64,000 nt of DNA, taken from contig NZ_DIHC01000060.1 in assembly GCF_002419965.1 (NCBI RefSeq), positions 1-64,000 on the forward strand, read 5' to 3'. This document shows, in pieces, positions 1 to 8,191 of this stretch. Under the pieces are notes generated by a model, which was not told where the DNA came from, ran no database searches, and saw only the letters and a program-made list of their open reading frames with translations. Made by a program: the position numbers and the translations under genes. This DNA is from Pseudomonas sp. UBA5706. GTDB taxonomy: Bacteria; Pseudomonadota; Gammaproteobacteria; Pseudomonadales; Pseudomonadaceae. Position 1 is the stretch's first letter, and every line of letters begins with the position of its first letter.

Positions 1-3
1 CTG

Positions 4-25
4 TCGATTCAGGCATCTGAATCGA
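4..25. repeat. Short perfect hairpin at window edge
   Basis: Two 9-nt arms, TCGATTCAG and CTGAATCGA, flank a GCAT loop. No T-run follows, so it is not a convincing intrinsic terminator. The rest of the leading stretch, up to the first gene at 255, is moderately AT-rich and shows nothing else I can name. Confidence 0.35.
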
Positions 26-254
26 AGCACTTCCTCGCTGCTTACTTCGTCCAACTCTTTGATTATCAAGGAGTTTTCCGTTTCGTCTGCGCCGGAAGTG
101 GGGCGAATTATAGACACATCCAGAGGGGCGTCAAGCACTTATAGTGAAAATCTTCAAAATCGTCTTAAACCTGGAACAATGAGCATTATATTGCGCGGGT
201 GCTATAGGTTCAGCACGACAGCCTTCACCTTCAATGCCTCTACGGCCTCGGGAT

Positions 255-1151
255 ATGAATCACTCAATGAATGCAAAAAAAAGCAGTCTGGCCTCCGCGT
301 TTCTTCCCGTCGGCCTGCTGCTCATCGCCATGACATCTGTACAGACCGGCGCATCGCTGGCCAAGTCGCTATTCCCCATCATTGGCGCGCAAGGTGCTAC
401 CACCTTGCGCCTGGTTTTCGCGAGCTTGCTGATGTTCGTGATCCTGCGGCCCTGGCGGACAAGACTCACCAGGCACTCGCTGAGAGCAGTGCTTATGTAT
501 GGCATTGCTCTGGGCGGGATGAACATCCTCTTCTATATGGCTATACGCACCATCCCGCTGGGGATTGGCGTCGCATTGGAGTTCACCGGTCCGCTGGCCA
601 TTGCGCTACTGCATTCGCGCAAGATTACAGACTTCATCTGGATCGTAGTGGCAGTGACGGGTCTCGCCCTGCTGATCCCCATGGGTCAAGGCGGCACTCT
701 GGACCTGGTCGGCTCACTGTACGCACTGGGCGCAGGTGCATGTTGGGCGGCCTATATCCTATACGGCCAGAAAGCCGGGGCTGACCACGGGGTACAGACC
801 GCCGCGCTTGGCGTGATGATCGCGGCTATTTTCATTGCACCTATCGGCATAGCCCACGCAGGAAGCGCCCTTCTCACTCCAGCATTAATTCCAGTGGCGC
901 TCGGTGTCGCGATTCTCTCGACCGCATTGCCCTTCACCCTCGAAATGATCGCCATGACCCGCTTACCGGCACGCACCTTCGGCACACTGATGAGCATGGA
1001 GCCTGCCATGGGCGCGCTGTCCGGGTTTGCCTTCCTTCATGAGTACCTTTCGCTGTCCCAATGGCTGGCAATCTGCGCGATCATCGTAGCCACGGTCGGC
1101 GCCACCTTGACCAGCCGATCGCAGGCCGCCGTTCAGGCGCACGACAACTGA
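255..1151 (+). CDS. rhtA: EamA-family threonine/homoserine exporter RhtA
   Basis: Inner-membrane exporter of the drug/metabolite transporter superfamily; RhtA exports threonine and homoserine in E. coli. The 298-residue product aligns by eye with E. coli RhtA along its length: an N-terminal segment containing GASLAKSLFP, then GIALGGMNILFY, VALEFTGPLA, LGAGACWAAYILYGQ, ILSTALPFTLEMIA and RTFGTLMSMEPA. Ten hydrophobic segments fit the two-EamA-repeat fold. In-frame ATGs exist at 234, 255 and 267 and none has a strong ribosome-binding site; 255 is a compromise, since family members begin close to the first membrane segment. It appears to be a single-gene unit. The family call is firm; the substrate is inferred from homology. 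Confidence 0.88.
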   Translation: MNHSMNAKKSSLASAFLPVGLLLIAMTSVQTGASLAKSLFPIIGAQGATTLRLVFASLLMFVILRPWRTRLTRHSLRAVLMYGIALGGMNILFYMAIRTIPLGIGVALEFTGPLAIALLHSRKITDFIWIVVAVTGLALLIPMGQGGTLDLVGSLYALGAGACWAAYILYGQKAGADHGVQTAALGVMIAAIFIAPIGIAHAGSALLTPALIPVALGVAILSTALPFTLEMIAMTRLPARTFGTLMSMEPAMGALSGFAFLHEYLSLSQWLAICAIIVATVGATLTSRSQAAVQAHDN

Positions 1152-1331
1152 GCGGAATTTATCGACGGTTACACGATGTCACTAGCATTTGTAACGCTGT
1201 TGCGCCATGTTTACCTCCGTCCCCTCTCCAGTGCGGTGCTTCATCTGGACGGGCATGATTGTTGGCTTCAGGTAAGCGAGCGAATTCAGGCTGGAGACTG
1301 AGCGGTGATCCGCGCTCAGGTAAGGAAATGA

Positions 1332-1622
1332 ATGAAGTACATTTTAATAATGCTGGCGGCCCTGAGCATCGCCGGCTGCGCGGCCACTTCCAAGCCGGTG
1401 ATGAGTAAGCGTGGGTTGCACATCAATTGCTCCGGCCTTTCCTCATCCTGGGATCAGTGCTATCAGATGGCGACCGATTCATGCGAGTCCAAGCAGTACC
1501 GAGTCATCGCCAAATCCGGTGACGCTGCTGAAGCTCCGAGCGAGTTCCCGTTGGGGCTCAATCCTGCCGGCTACACCAGTCGAAGCATGATCATCGTCTG
1601 CAAGAAGCCAACCAAGCCTTAA
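1332..1622 (+). CDS. Small predicted lipoprotein of unknown function
   Basis: 96-residue product with a lipoprotein signal: hydrophobic residues 4-14 followed by the lipobox SIAGC with Cys16 as the lipidation site. Asp is absent at +2 (Ala-Ala follows), so outer-membrane sorting is expected. The mature part is short and polar, with four further Cys residues (in HINCSG, DQCYQ, DSCES and IIVCK) that could form disulfides in the periplasm. A clear TAAGGAAA ribosome-binding site stands just before the ATG. I do not recognise a named domain. It is flanked by a downstream hairpin shared with the convergent peptidase gene. Confidence 0.7.
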   Translation: MKYILIMLAALSIAGCAATSKPVMSKRGLHINCSGLSSSWDQCYQMATDSCESKQYRVIAKSGDAAEAPSEFPLGLNPAGYTSRSMIIVCKKPTKP

Positions 1623-1838
1623 CGCTCGCCGGTCAACGGACGCACACAGACCCTTGCGGGTCTTGCCGCCTGCTCCCATGTGCAGGCGCCTACACCGTGT
1701 TACATGCCTGCCCCCCTGCTTCTGCTGCCCCTCTATTAGATAGCTCTGCTGGAGTGCGCCGCATCCGCCATTGTTGCCCAGCATGGGCCACGCAGCCTTT
1801 AACCGTCTCAGCGACTAGCGACCTTTTTAAGGCAGATG

Positions 1839-1872
1839 AAGACACCGCCGCTTACATAGGCGGCGGTGTCTT
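1839..1872. terminator. Bidirectional hairpin between convergent genes
   Basis: An 11-nt arm GACACCGCCGC (1841-1851) pairs perfectly with 1860-1870 around an 8-nt loop, and two flanking A/T pairs extend the stem. It lies between the lipoprotein gene and the convergent peptidase, whose stop is at 1881. The T-runs are short on both strands, so termination strength is uncertain. Confidence 0.6.
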
Positions 1873-1880
1873 TGGTGCTG

Positions 1881-3689
1881 TCAGACAGGAGCGGTGCGCA
1901 GTTCCAACCAGGCCAGCGCAGCGCCTTCAAGCAAAGGGCTCAGACGAAGTTTGACTTGCGCATGGTAGTGGTTCAGCCACTCGCGCTCCTCCGTGGTCAA
2001 CACGCTGATCTCCAGGCAGCGAGTGTCTATTGGGCACAGGGTTAGGGTTTCGAACTTGAGGAATTCGCCAAAATCGCTCTTGCCCGCTTCTTGGTTGATG
2101 ACCAGGTTTTCGATCCGCACGCCCCACTTCCCCGGGCGGTAGGTGCCAGGCTCGATGGAGGTGATCATCCCTGGCTGCATCGCGGTTTGCGGTGTGGCCG
2201 GCGCCTGATAGGCAATGACTTGCGGCCCCTCATGCACGTTGAGGAAGTACCCCACGCCGTGACCGGTGCCATGACCGTAGTTAACACCCTCGGCCCATAT
2301 CGGCGCACGAGCGATTGCGTCCAGCAAGGGTGAAAGGATGCCTCGCGGGAAGTGAGCGCGGGACAGTGCAATGACCCCCTTGAGCACTCGCGTACAGTCA
2401 CGCTTTTGCTCAGTCGATGGAACGCCGACCGGCACCATCCGGGTGATGTCGGTGGTGCCGCCCAGGTACTGGCCGCCGGAATCGATCAGCAGCAGGCCGT
2501 CACCTTCAATCTGGGCATGCTCGGCTTCGGTGGCACGGTAGTGCGGCATGGCACCGTTGCCGTTGAACCCGGCGATGGTGGCAAAGCTTGGGGAGATGTA
2601 GCCGGGGCGACGTGCCCGTGCGGCACTGAGTTTCTCATCGATGGTCAATTCGCTGACGGGCTCTTTGCCCAGCGCCGAATCCAGCCAGGCAAAGAATTCG
2701 CAAAGTGCCGCGCCATCCTGTTCCATAGCGTGACGAATGTGTTGGGCGTCTGCTTCGCTTTTCTGCGATTTGAATAAAGTAGTGGGATTAAGGCCTTCGA
2801 CCAGCGTCACTTCACTGTCCAGATAATCGAGCAAACCGCAGGTCACACGCGCCGGATCGACCAGCAAGCGGGCATCACGGGGGACTTCTCGCAGCGCAGC
2901 GCCAATGCTGGTGTATTCACGCAGTGTGATGCCTTCGCTCTCAAGGGTTCTGCGTAAAGCAGGGTCAACTTTCTCCGGCGCGACGAAGAGGCTGACGCTG
3001 TCGGGGCCGATCAGAGCGAAGGAAATAAATACCGGGTTGTAGGAGACGTCTTCGCCGCGCAGGTTGAATAGCCAAGCGATATCATCAAGCGTTGCGAGGA
3101 AATGCCAGTCGGCCCCGCGCTCGCCAAGCACAGCACGCAGGCGAGTGAGCTTCTCAGGACGGGTTTGAGTGGAGTGGGGCGCGAGGTGCTCATAAATGGC
3201 TTGGGTGGGCAGTACTGGACGGTCACTCCATAGCTCGGTCAGGGGATCGAGATCGGTACGCAGTCGCGCTCCCCTTGCGTACAGATTACCGGCCAAGATC
3301 CGCGAAGACGCGACCGCAAGTACCGCGCCATCCACCGCTACCACCGAGTCGGCCTCGGCTTGGTCAGCCAGCCACTCCAATGGACCTGGCTGGCCCGGCT
3401 GCAGCTTGACCAACTCGATACCGCTGCCTGCCAGTTCCTTGGTTGCCTGTTCCCAATAGCGACTGTCCGCCCACAAGCCAGCGAAGTCGGCGGTGATGAT
3501 CAACGTACCTACCGAGCCATGGAAACCCGACAACCATTGCCGCCCCTGCCAATACCCCGGCAGGTATTCAGACAAATGAGGGTCTGCCGAAGGCACCAGC
3601 CAGGCGCTGATTCCTTCACGACTCATCAAGGCGCGTGCCTGCGCCAGACGTTGCGCCACCACTGCGCTGGTTTTCGACTGCGTATTCAT
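1881..3689 (-). CDS. Xaa-Pro aminopeptidase (M24B, aminopeptidase P family)
   Basis: Cytoplasmic metallopeptidase that removes N-terminal residues preceding proline. The 602-residue product has the long three-domain form: two creatinase-like N-terminal domains (about residues 10-310) and a pita-bread catalytic domain. The dinuclear metal ligands are all visible: two Asp in DSGGQYLGGTTDITR, His in HGTGHGVGYF, Glu in SIEPGTY and Glu in VRIENL. The ATG at 3689 is preceded by AGGAGAG, which decides the start; the open frame extends further upstream but without peptidase sequence. The length matches the roughly 600-residue subfamily rather than the roughly 440-residue E. coli PepP type. It ends at a hairpin shared with the gene to its left. 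Confidence 0.9.
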   Translation of the reverse strand: MNTQSKTSAVVAQRLAQARALMSREGISAWLVPSADPHLSEYLPGYWQGRQWLSGFHGSVGTLIITADFAGLWADSRYWEQATKELAGSGIELVKLQPGQPGPLEWLADQAEADSVVAVDGAVLAVASSRILAGNLYARGARLRTDLDPLTELWSDRPVLPTQAIYEHLAPHSTQTRPEKLTRLRAVLGERGADWHFLATLDDIAWLFNLRGEDVSYNPVFISFALIGPDSVSLFVAPEKVDPALRRTLESEGITLREYTSIGAALREVPRDARLLVDPARVTCGLLDYLDSEVTLVEGLNPTTLFKSQKSEADAQHIRHAMEQDGAALCEFFAWLDSALGKEPVSELTIDEKLSAARARRPGYISPSFATIAGFNGNGAMPHYRATEAEHAQIEGDGLLLIDSGGQYLGGTTDITRMVPVGVPSTEQKRDCTRVLKGVIALSRAHFPRGILSPLLDAIARAPIWAEGVNYGHGTGHGVGYFLNVHEGPQVIAYQAPATPQTAMQPGMITSIEPGTYRPGKWGVRIENLVINQEAGKSDFGEFLKFETLTLCPIDTRCLEISVLTTEEREWLNHYHAQVKLRLSPLLEGAALAWLELRTAPV

Positions 3690-4223
3690 TGACTCTCCTG
3701 CTGACCCGAAAGGTTTGCGTCGCACCCCAGAGATAATGGAGGACGTCACGGCCCGGATCAACCGCAGGACGGCGATGCAGAATGACACGCTGGAAGGGTT
3801 GAGCAGCAGTACACTCGCAGTACGGCAGCGGCGACCTTGCACGTGCACTAAAGTTCAAGATGGGCCGAATCATCTAACGAATAACTGAATAAGTAAGCAG
3901 CCGGTCGAAAAGTTGTTCAGAACTTTAACACTCAATTAATTACCCGTTTTGTTGAGTGGCATTCGTATTAAAGCATGTATCAACACTGTTCAAATAATTC
4001 ACGCCATAAAACCGCTACCCTCAAGTCCTGCCTGAATTCTGACGTTAGAAAAATGCCTCTACGCGCCTTGAACGCGGGTCGCGAGCTTAGGCACCCAGTC
4101 TTCGCAAGGCGTCAGTACACCGTGCTCATGATCTGATGTTTTTTTGACATCCATACAAATCAATAGGTTAGATGATACCAGTAGACCATTATCAAAAATT
4201 TAACAGAATGTTGACGAAATAAT

Positions 4224-4254
4224 TTGACAGAAACTCTCTATCCGTCGATATATA
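4224..4254 (+). promoter_or_regulatory. Candidate sigma-70 promoter for the exopolysaccharide operon
   Basis: A perfect -35 hexamer TTGACA at 4224-4229 is followed 17 nt later by GATATA, overlapping a TATATA at 19 nt. It sits in AT-rich DNA about 340 nt before the first coding start. This is inference from consensus only; the transcription start is unknown. Confidence 0.4.
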
Positions 4255-4362
4255 TGCCTGTCCAATGTTTTACCTTTTTTGCGGCATAGCCAAAACGCTA
4301 TGCATCGCGAGCAATTGGACTTCATCACCCTGTACCCGCCAACGAAAGTTAGTCACCCACGG

Positions 4363-4495
4363 TGTGTTATTCGCGCCGGTGGGCATTTGTTGGCCTGAAG
4401 AATGTTTTTCAAAAATACTGAAAGTGCTCGGTAGGGCGGTAGCTTTGCCCAACGACTGAGTAAGACTTTTTTGAAAAACATGCAGGAATAACACA
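4363..4495. repeat. Nested inverted repeats enclosing the first ops-like element
   Basis: Outer arms TGTGTTATTC (4363-4372) and GAATAACACA (4486-4495) are perfectly complementary. Inner arms ATGTTTTTCAAAAA (4402-4415) and 4468-4481 are complementary over 14 nt. The inner loop holds the ops-like sequence at 4435-4446. As RNA this could fold into a long interrupted hairpin that presents or hides the ops region; as DNA it could be a protein-binding palindrome. Confidence 0.55.
4435..4446 (+). promoter_or_regulatory. ops-like element 1 (GGCGGTAGCTTT)
   Basis: Matches the conserved GGCGGTAG core of the ops pause element recognised by RfaH. It is flanked by GGGC/GCCC, giving a small 4-bp hairpin with the core in the loop. 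It lies about 150 nt before the first gene, within the inner loop of the nested inverted repeat. Confidence 0.55.
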
Positions 4496-4523
4496 GCGAA
4501 GAACGGCAGGATCTGCAGATTCG

Positions 4524-4535
4524 GGCGGTAGCGTG
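4524..4535 (+). promoter_or_regulatory. ops element 2 (GGCGGTAGCGTG), exact core
   Basis: Identical over 12 nt to the E. coli ops core. It sits in a perfect 6-bp hairpin, TCGGGC...GCCCGA (4521-4540), with the core in the loop, as in the non-template-strand ops hairpin seen by RfaH. An overlapping alternative pairing with CGCTACCTGCC at 4549-4559 is possible. It lies 60 nt before the first coding start, in the correct orientation, and the cluster encodes an RfaH homologue at 12621-13145. Confidence 0.75.
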
Positions 4536-4593
4536 CCCGACGCCTTGTCGCTACCTGCCGTGTCCCCTACCCATCTATAGAGGGTGAGATGCG

Positions 4594-5379
4594 ATGCCTT
4601 TATCTTTCGACATGGATGAGCAGTTAGCCAAGCGCCTGGCTAACGAAATCGATACCAACGGCTTTGCGAAACTGAGCGGGGCAGTTACTGAAGTGGATCT
4701 TCGGCAACTGCGCGCCTGGACGGACGAGCAAGCGGCCAGGCATCAGGGTGAATACTTCGCTTACCACGGTGAGGCCGCCTTGGGCGAAAGCCTGCTGGCC
4801 AGCTACTGGACCGATCCTCAGTTCAAGTCACTGCTCGCAGGCCTCTACCGACACGCCGCACAGCGCGATGCGCGCAGCGACCGGATCTTCCCCGTACTGC
4901 GTTGCGTACAAGGCAATCAGGGCAAACGTGAATCCAACGCGTTTCACTACGATGCCAGCCTGGTCACCGCGCTTGTCCCTGTGTTCATTCCCACGGAAGG
5001 CGAAGAGCGCGGCGATCTGATGCTGTTTCCCAATATTCGCCGGGTGCGCTCCTGGGTCTTGTTCAACGTGATCGAGAAGGCCTTGCTGCAAAACAAAGTG
5101 ACCCGCGGCTGGATTCTCAAGGGCATGCAGCGCAAGTGGCTCAATCCTTACGTGCTGCGCCTGGAGCCAGGCAACGTTTATTTCTTCTGGGGCTATCGCA
5201 CGCTGCATGCCAATCAGCCCTGCGGTGCCGACGTCAAGCGCGCCACCGCGCTGTTCCATTTCGGTGACCCGCATACCGGGAGCCTGGCCACTCGACTGAT
5301 CCTCAGGATCAACCAAGGCCGAGCCCGCCGGATGAGTAACAAGGCCGGCAACCCGCCGCCCGCCTCCACCCCAAGCTGA
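4594..5379 (+). CDS. Phytanoyl-CoA-dioxygenase-like Fe(II)/2-oxoglutarate oxygenase
   Basis: First gene of the exopolysaccharide cluster; 261 residues, cytoplasmic, no signal peptide. Visible features fit the double-stranded beta-helix oxygenase fold: an HxD pair at His118/Asp120 (FHYDAS), a distal His205 (TLHANQP) and Arg216 (KRATALFHF), which could bind the 2-oxoglutarate carboxylate. The spacing between HxD and the distal His (about 85 residues) is usual for the family. Such enzymes hydroxylate small molecules or sugars, but the substrate here is unknown; by position it may modify a glycan building block or lipid intermediate. GAGGGTGAGATGCG provides the ribosome-binding site. The family assignment is moderate, resting on motifs rather than an alignment. 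Confidence 0.6.
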   Translation: MPLSFDMDEQLAKRLANEIDTNGFAKLSGAVTEVDLRQLRAWTDEQAARHQGEYFAYHGEAALGESLLASYWTDPQFKSLLAGLYRHAAQRDARSDRIFPVLRCVQGNQGKRESNAFHYDASLVTALVPVFIPTEGEERGDLMLFPNIRRVRSWVLFNVIEKALLQNKVTRGWILKGMQRKWLNPYVLRLEPGNVYFFWGYRTLHANQPCGADVKRATALFHFGDPHTGSLATRLILRINQGRARRMSNKAGNPPPASTPS

Positions 5380-5462
5380 ACCGGTTCGCCCCCCGCCCGG
5401 CGCCTGCACAGCATGACTGCCTGAAAAGCCCTAAAGATTTCGCGTCAGAAATGGAGAATTCG

Positions 5463-6584
5463 ATGATCAATGTAACCAAGACCTACCTGGGCGATATCGA
5501 CAAGTTCAAGACTTACGTCGAAGGCATCTATGCGCGTGGCTGGCTGACCAATCACGGGCCGCTGGTGTGCCAACTGGAGCAGCGCCTGAAGGACTACCTG
5601 GGCGTCAAACACGTCATCCTGACCAACAATGGCACCCTTGCCTTGCAGGTGGCGTATCGCGCACTGGGCTTGAGCGGTAGCGCGGTCACCACCCCTTTCA
5701 GCTTCGTGGCTACCAGCAGCTCGCTGCAATGGGAAGGCATCCGCCCGATCTTCGCCGACATCGATGCGCAGACCTGGAACATCTCCCCGGAACACATCGA
5801 AAGCCGCATCGTTTCCGACACCACCGCCATCGTCGGCACCCATGTGTTCGGCAACCCGTGCGCGGTCGAGCGCATCGAAGAGATTGCTCGTCGGCGCAAT
5901 CTGAAAGTGGTGTACGACGGTGCCCATGCTTTCGCGGTACGCCATGCTGGCAAATCGGTGCTGAACTGGGGCGATATCAGCACCCTGAGTTTCCACGCCA
6001 CCAAGCTTTTCCACACCATCGAAGGTGGTGCCATCATCACCAATGATGATGAATTGGCACGTCGCGTTCATCTGTTGTGCAACTTTGGCATCGTCGACGT
6101 CGACAAGATCGACGGCATTGGCATCAACGCCAAGCTCAACGAGTTTTCTGCCGCGATGGGCCTGTGCATTCTCGACGACATCGAGAACATTCTTCAGGAG
6201 CGCGCAGAAATTGCCCACCGCTACACCACGCGCCTGGGGGAATACGTCGATCTGCAAAAGCCCGAGGAGGACAGTCAGCTCAACCATAGCTATTACCCCA
6301 TCGCCGTGAGCGACGAGCAGCAGCTGTTGCGCCTGCGCAGCGCCTTGAACACTAACGGCATTAACCCGCGCCGGTATTTCTATCCATCGCTGGACACCCT
6401 CGAGTACCTGCAGCCGCAGGCGGCGCAAACCGCTTCGCGCTCCCTTAGCGAACGCGTGCTGTGCCTGCCGATCTACCCAGGCCTCAAGCCCGAGGATCAG
6501 GAACGGGTGATCGCCACCGTGCTTTCCGAATGCAGTCTGGGCCGCACACCACACCAAGTGCCGAATATGGCGAGCGCCATCTGA
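5463..6584 (+). CDS. DegT/DnrJ/EryC1/StrS-family sugar aminotransferase
   Basis: PLP-dependent enzyme that typically transfers an amino group to a nucleotide-activated keto-sugar. The 373-residue product has the family layout: substrate loop TNNGTLALQ near residue 54, Asp152 in VVYDGAHAF to contact the pyridine nitrogen, and the Schiff-base Lys181 in FHATKLFHTIEGG. The ATG at 5463 is chosen because GGAGA stands just before it; a codon four residues upstream overlaps that site. It implies an amino sugar in the repeat unit, probably acylated by another product of the cluster. No nucleotide-sugar dehydratase or epimerase gene lies nearby, so the keto-sugar must come from elsewhere. Confidence 0.85.
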   Translation: MINVTKTYLGDIDKFKTYVEGIYARGWLTNHGPLVCQLEQRLKDYLGVKHVILTNNGTLALQVAYRALGLSGSAVTTPFSFVATSSSLQWEGIRPIFADIDAQTWNISPEHIESRIVSDTTAIVGTHVFGNPCAVERIEEIARRRNLKVVYDGAHAFAVRHAGKSVLNWGDISTLSFHATKLFHTIEGGAIITNDDELARRVHLLCNFGIVDVDKIDGIGINAKLNEFSAAMGLCILDDIENILQERAEIAHRYTTRLGEYVDLQKPEEDSQLNHSYYPIAVSDEQQLLRLRSALNTNGINPRRYFYPSLDTLEYLQPQAAQTASRSLSERVLCLPIYPGLKPEDQERVIATVLSECSLGRTPHQVPNMASAI

Positions 6585-6632
6585 CAGCTGACAGCGACGA
6601 CACGCACACGCTCCGGCAACAAGGGATACACC

Positions 6633-8147
6633 ATGCAAACCAAACGCTCAGTCATACGCAACACTGCGTTGAGCTATGCAGGACAGGCCTACACCCTGCT
6701 GGTGGGGATCCTGATCATGCCGTTCTACCTTGGCCACATGGGCGCCGAGGCGTATGGGCTTATCGGCTTCTTCTCGGTCCTGCAGGCCTGGCTGCAGCTG
6801 TTGGACGCGGGTCTGTCGCCAAGCCTGGTGCGTGCGGTGGCGCATCAGCAAGGCGCTGAGGTTCAGGATCATCGCTCGGGTCGCCTGCTGCGCTCGTTCG
6901 AACTGATCTTCGTGCCATTGGCCGGGCTGTGCTGCCTGGCCATGATGATCGGCAGCGACTGGATCGCCGTGCACTGGCTCAATGCCAAGGAGTTGTCGAC
7001 CCAGACGCTGGTCGAGTGCATCAGCCTGATGGGCATCGTGATCGCGTTGCGACTGTATTCGACGCTGTATAAAAGCGGGATTCAGGGCCTTGAACAGCAC
7101 GCGTGGCTGAATATCGCCAACGTCGTCATCGCCACCCTGCGCTACTTCGGCGGATTGTTCCTGGTCAGCACCCTCTCCAGCGATCCGGTGCTGTTCTTCG
7201 AGTTTCAGGTGTTGGTCGGCGTGATCGAAACCCTGATCTTCGCCGCCCGCGCCTACCGGCAAATGCCGACGCCGTCGTGGCTGACGGGCTTTGACTGGCA
7301 GCTGGTCAAACCGATCATTCCGTTTGCGGCCAGCATGTCCGGCACTGCGGTGTTGTGGATCGTGCTGACGCAGATCGACAAGGTGCTGCTCTCCGAAATG
7401 CTGCCGCTCAACGAATACGGTTATTTCTCGCTGGTGGCGCTGATCACTACCGGGATCATGATGTTGAGCAACCCGTTGGCGCAGACGTTGCTGCCGCGCC
7501 TGACCGTGCTGATGGCCGAAGGACGTCGCCAGGACATGCACCAGCTATTCCTGGCGGCGAACCGTTTTGTCTGCACCTTTCTGTTTCCGCTGGCAGCTTT
7601 GATTGCCCTGCACGCCCACGAGATGGTGTACGCGTGGTCGGGCGATGAACCTGCTGCGCAATGGAGTCGCTCGATCCTGCCGTGGTACTCGCTGGGCAGC
7701 GCAATCATGGCGGTCAGCGCGTTCCAGTTCTATCTGCAATATGCCTATGGGCAGATGCGCCTGCATGTCTGGTACAGCGTCGTTTCAGCACTGATCACGG
7801 TGCCTGTGATGTTTCTGGCGATTCATAACTACGGGGCCCTTGGCGCCGCAGTCGCCTGGTTCGTCCTGCGCGTGGTGTCGTTCGCTATCTGGCCGACCAT
7901 CGTGCATCAACGATTGGCGCCGGGGATTCACGGTGTCTGGCTGCGCGACATCATCCGCATCAGCGTGATGACCGGCGTGGGACTGGCAATCAGTGAGCCG
8001 CTGTTGCGCATGATCGCCGACGGCAATCGTTTCAATACGTTTTTGGGCTTGGCGGTCAGCGGTTTCATCACCCTGATGATCGTAGCCGCCAGCTACAAGC
8101 CACTGGTAACCAGGATTTCCATCCTGTTCAGTAAACCCAGCGTTTGA
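6633..8147 (+). CDS. wzx: Polysaccharide flippase (Wzx-like, MOP superfamily)
   Basis: Integral inner-membrane protein of 504 residues with about 12-14 hydrophobic helices, beginning TALSYAGQAYTLLVGILIMP, a pattern common to oligosaccharide flippases. Its role in this type of cluster is to flip undecaprenyl-diphosphate-linked repeat units to the periplasmic face. It lies 48 nt after the aminotransferase gene and touches the next open frame, so it is part of the operon. A MATE-like drug exporter is the alternative by fold, but context favours Wzx. This is the only flippase in the locus. Confidence 0.82.
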   Translation: MQTKRSVIRNTALSYAGQAYTLLVGILIMPFYLGHMGAEAYGLIGFFSVLQAWLQLLDAGLSPSLVRAVAHQQGAEVQDHRSGRLLRSFELIFVPLAGLCCLAMMIGSDWIAVHWLNAKELSTQTLVECISLMGIVIALRLYSTLYKSGIQGLEQHAWLNIANVVIATLRYFGGLFLVSTLSSDPVLFFEFQVLVGVIETLIFAARAYRQMPTPSWLTGFDWQLVKPIIPFAASMSGTAVLWIVLTQIDKVLLSEMLPLNEYGYFSLVALITTGIMMLSNPLAQTLLPRLTVLMAEGRRQDMHQLFLAANRFVCTFLFPLAALIALHAHEMVYAWSGDEPAAQWSRSILPWYSLGSAIMAVSAFQFYLQYAYGQMRLHVWYSVVSALITVPVMFLAIHNYGALGAAVAWFVLRVVSFAIWPTIVHQRLAPGIHGVWLRDIIRISVMTGVGLAISEPLLRMIADGNRFNTFLGLAVSGFITLMIVAASYKPLVTRISILFSKPSV

Positions 8148-8191
8148 TGCTGCGGTTTTTAAACCGCACCTTTGAATCAGAGAGCACAGCC

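Larger units (their letters stand above)
3690..4593 (+). promoter_or_regulatory. 904-bp AT-rich leader and control region of the exopolysaccharide locus
   Basis: No credible gene lies here; the short open frames at 4265-4494 have no ribosome-binding sites and no family resemblance. The stretch is visibly richer in A+T than its flanks between about 3880 and 4260. It contains a 7-nt inverted repeat CACTCAA/TTGAGTG around 3930-3960, a candidate sigma-70 promoter near 4224-4254, nested inverted repeats from 4363 to 4495 and two ops-like elements. The layout (promoter, a transcribed leader of over 300 nt, ops, then the first gene at 4594) resembles the JUMPStart/ops leaders of RfaH-controlled polysaccharide operons. 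Confidence 0.6.

Noticed and set aside
2133..2145. GGGCGGTAGG match resembling an ops core
   Set aside because: It lies inside the peptidase gene on the antisense strand, differs after the core, and is not in a leader.
4265..4494. Short open frames in the operon leader
   Set aside because: No ribosome-binding sites, AT-driven composition, and they overlap the nested inverted repeats and an ops-like element.
5445..6638. Long open frame antisense to the aminotransferase gene
   Set aside because: GC-rich third positions keep the complementary frame open; its product is His/Gln/Val-rich with no family resemblance, while the plus strand encodes a clear DegT protein.
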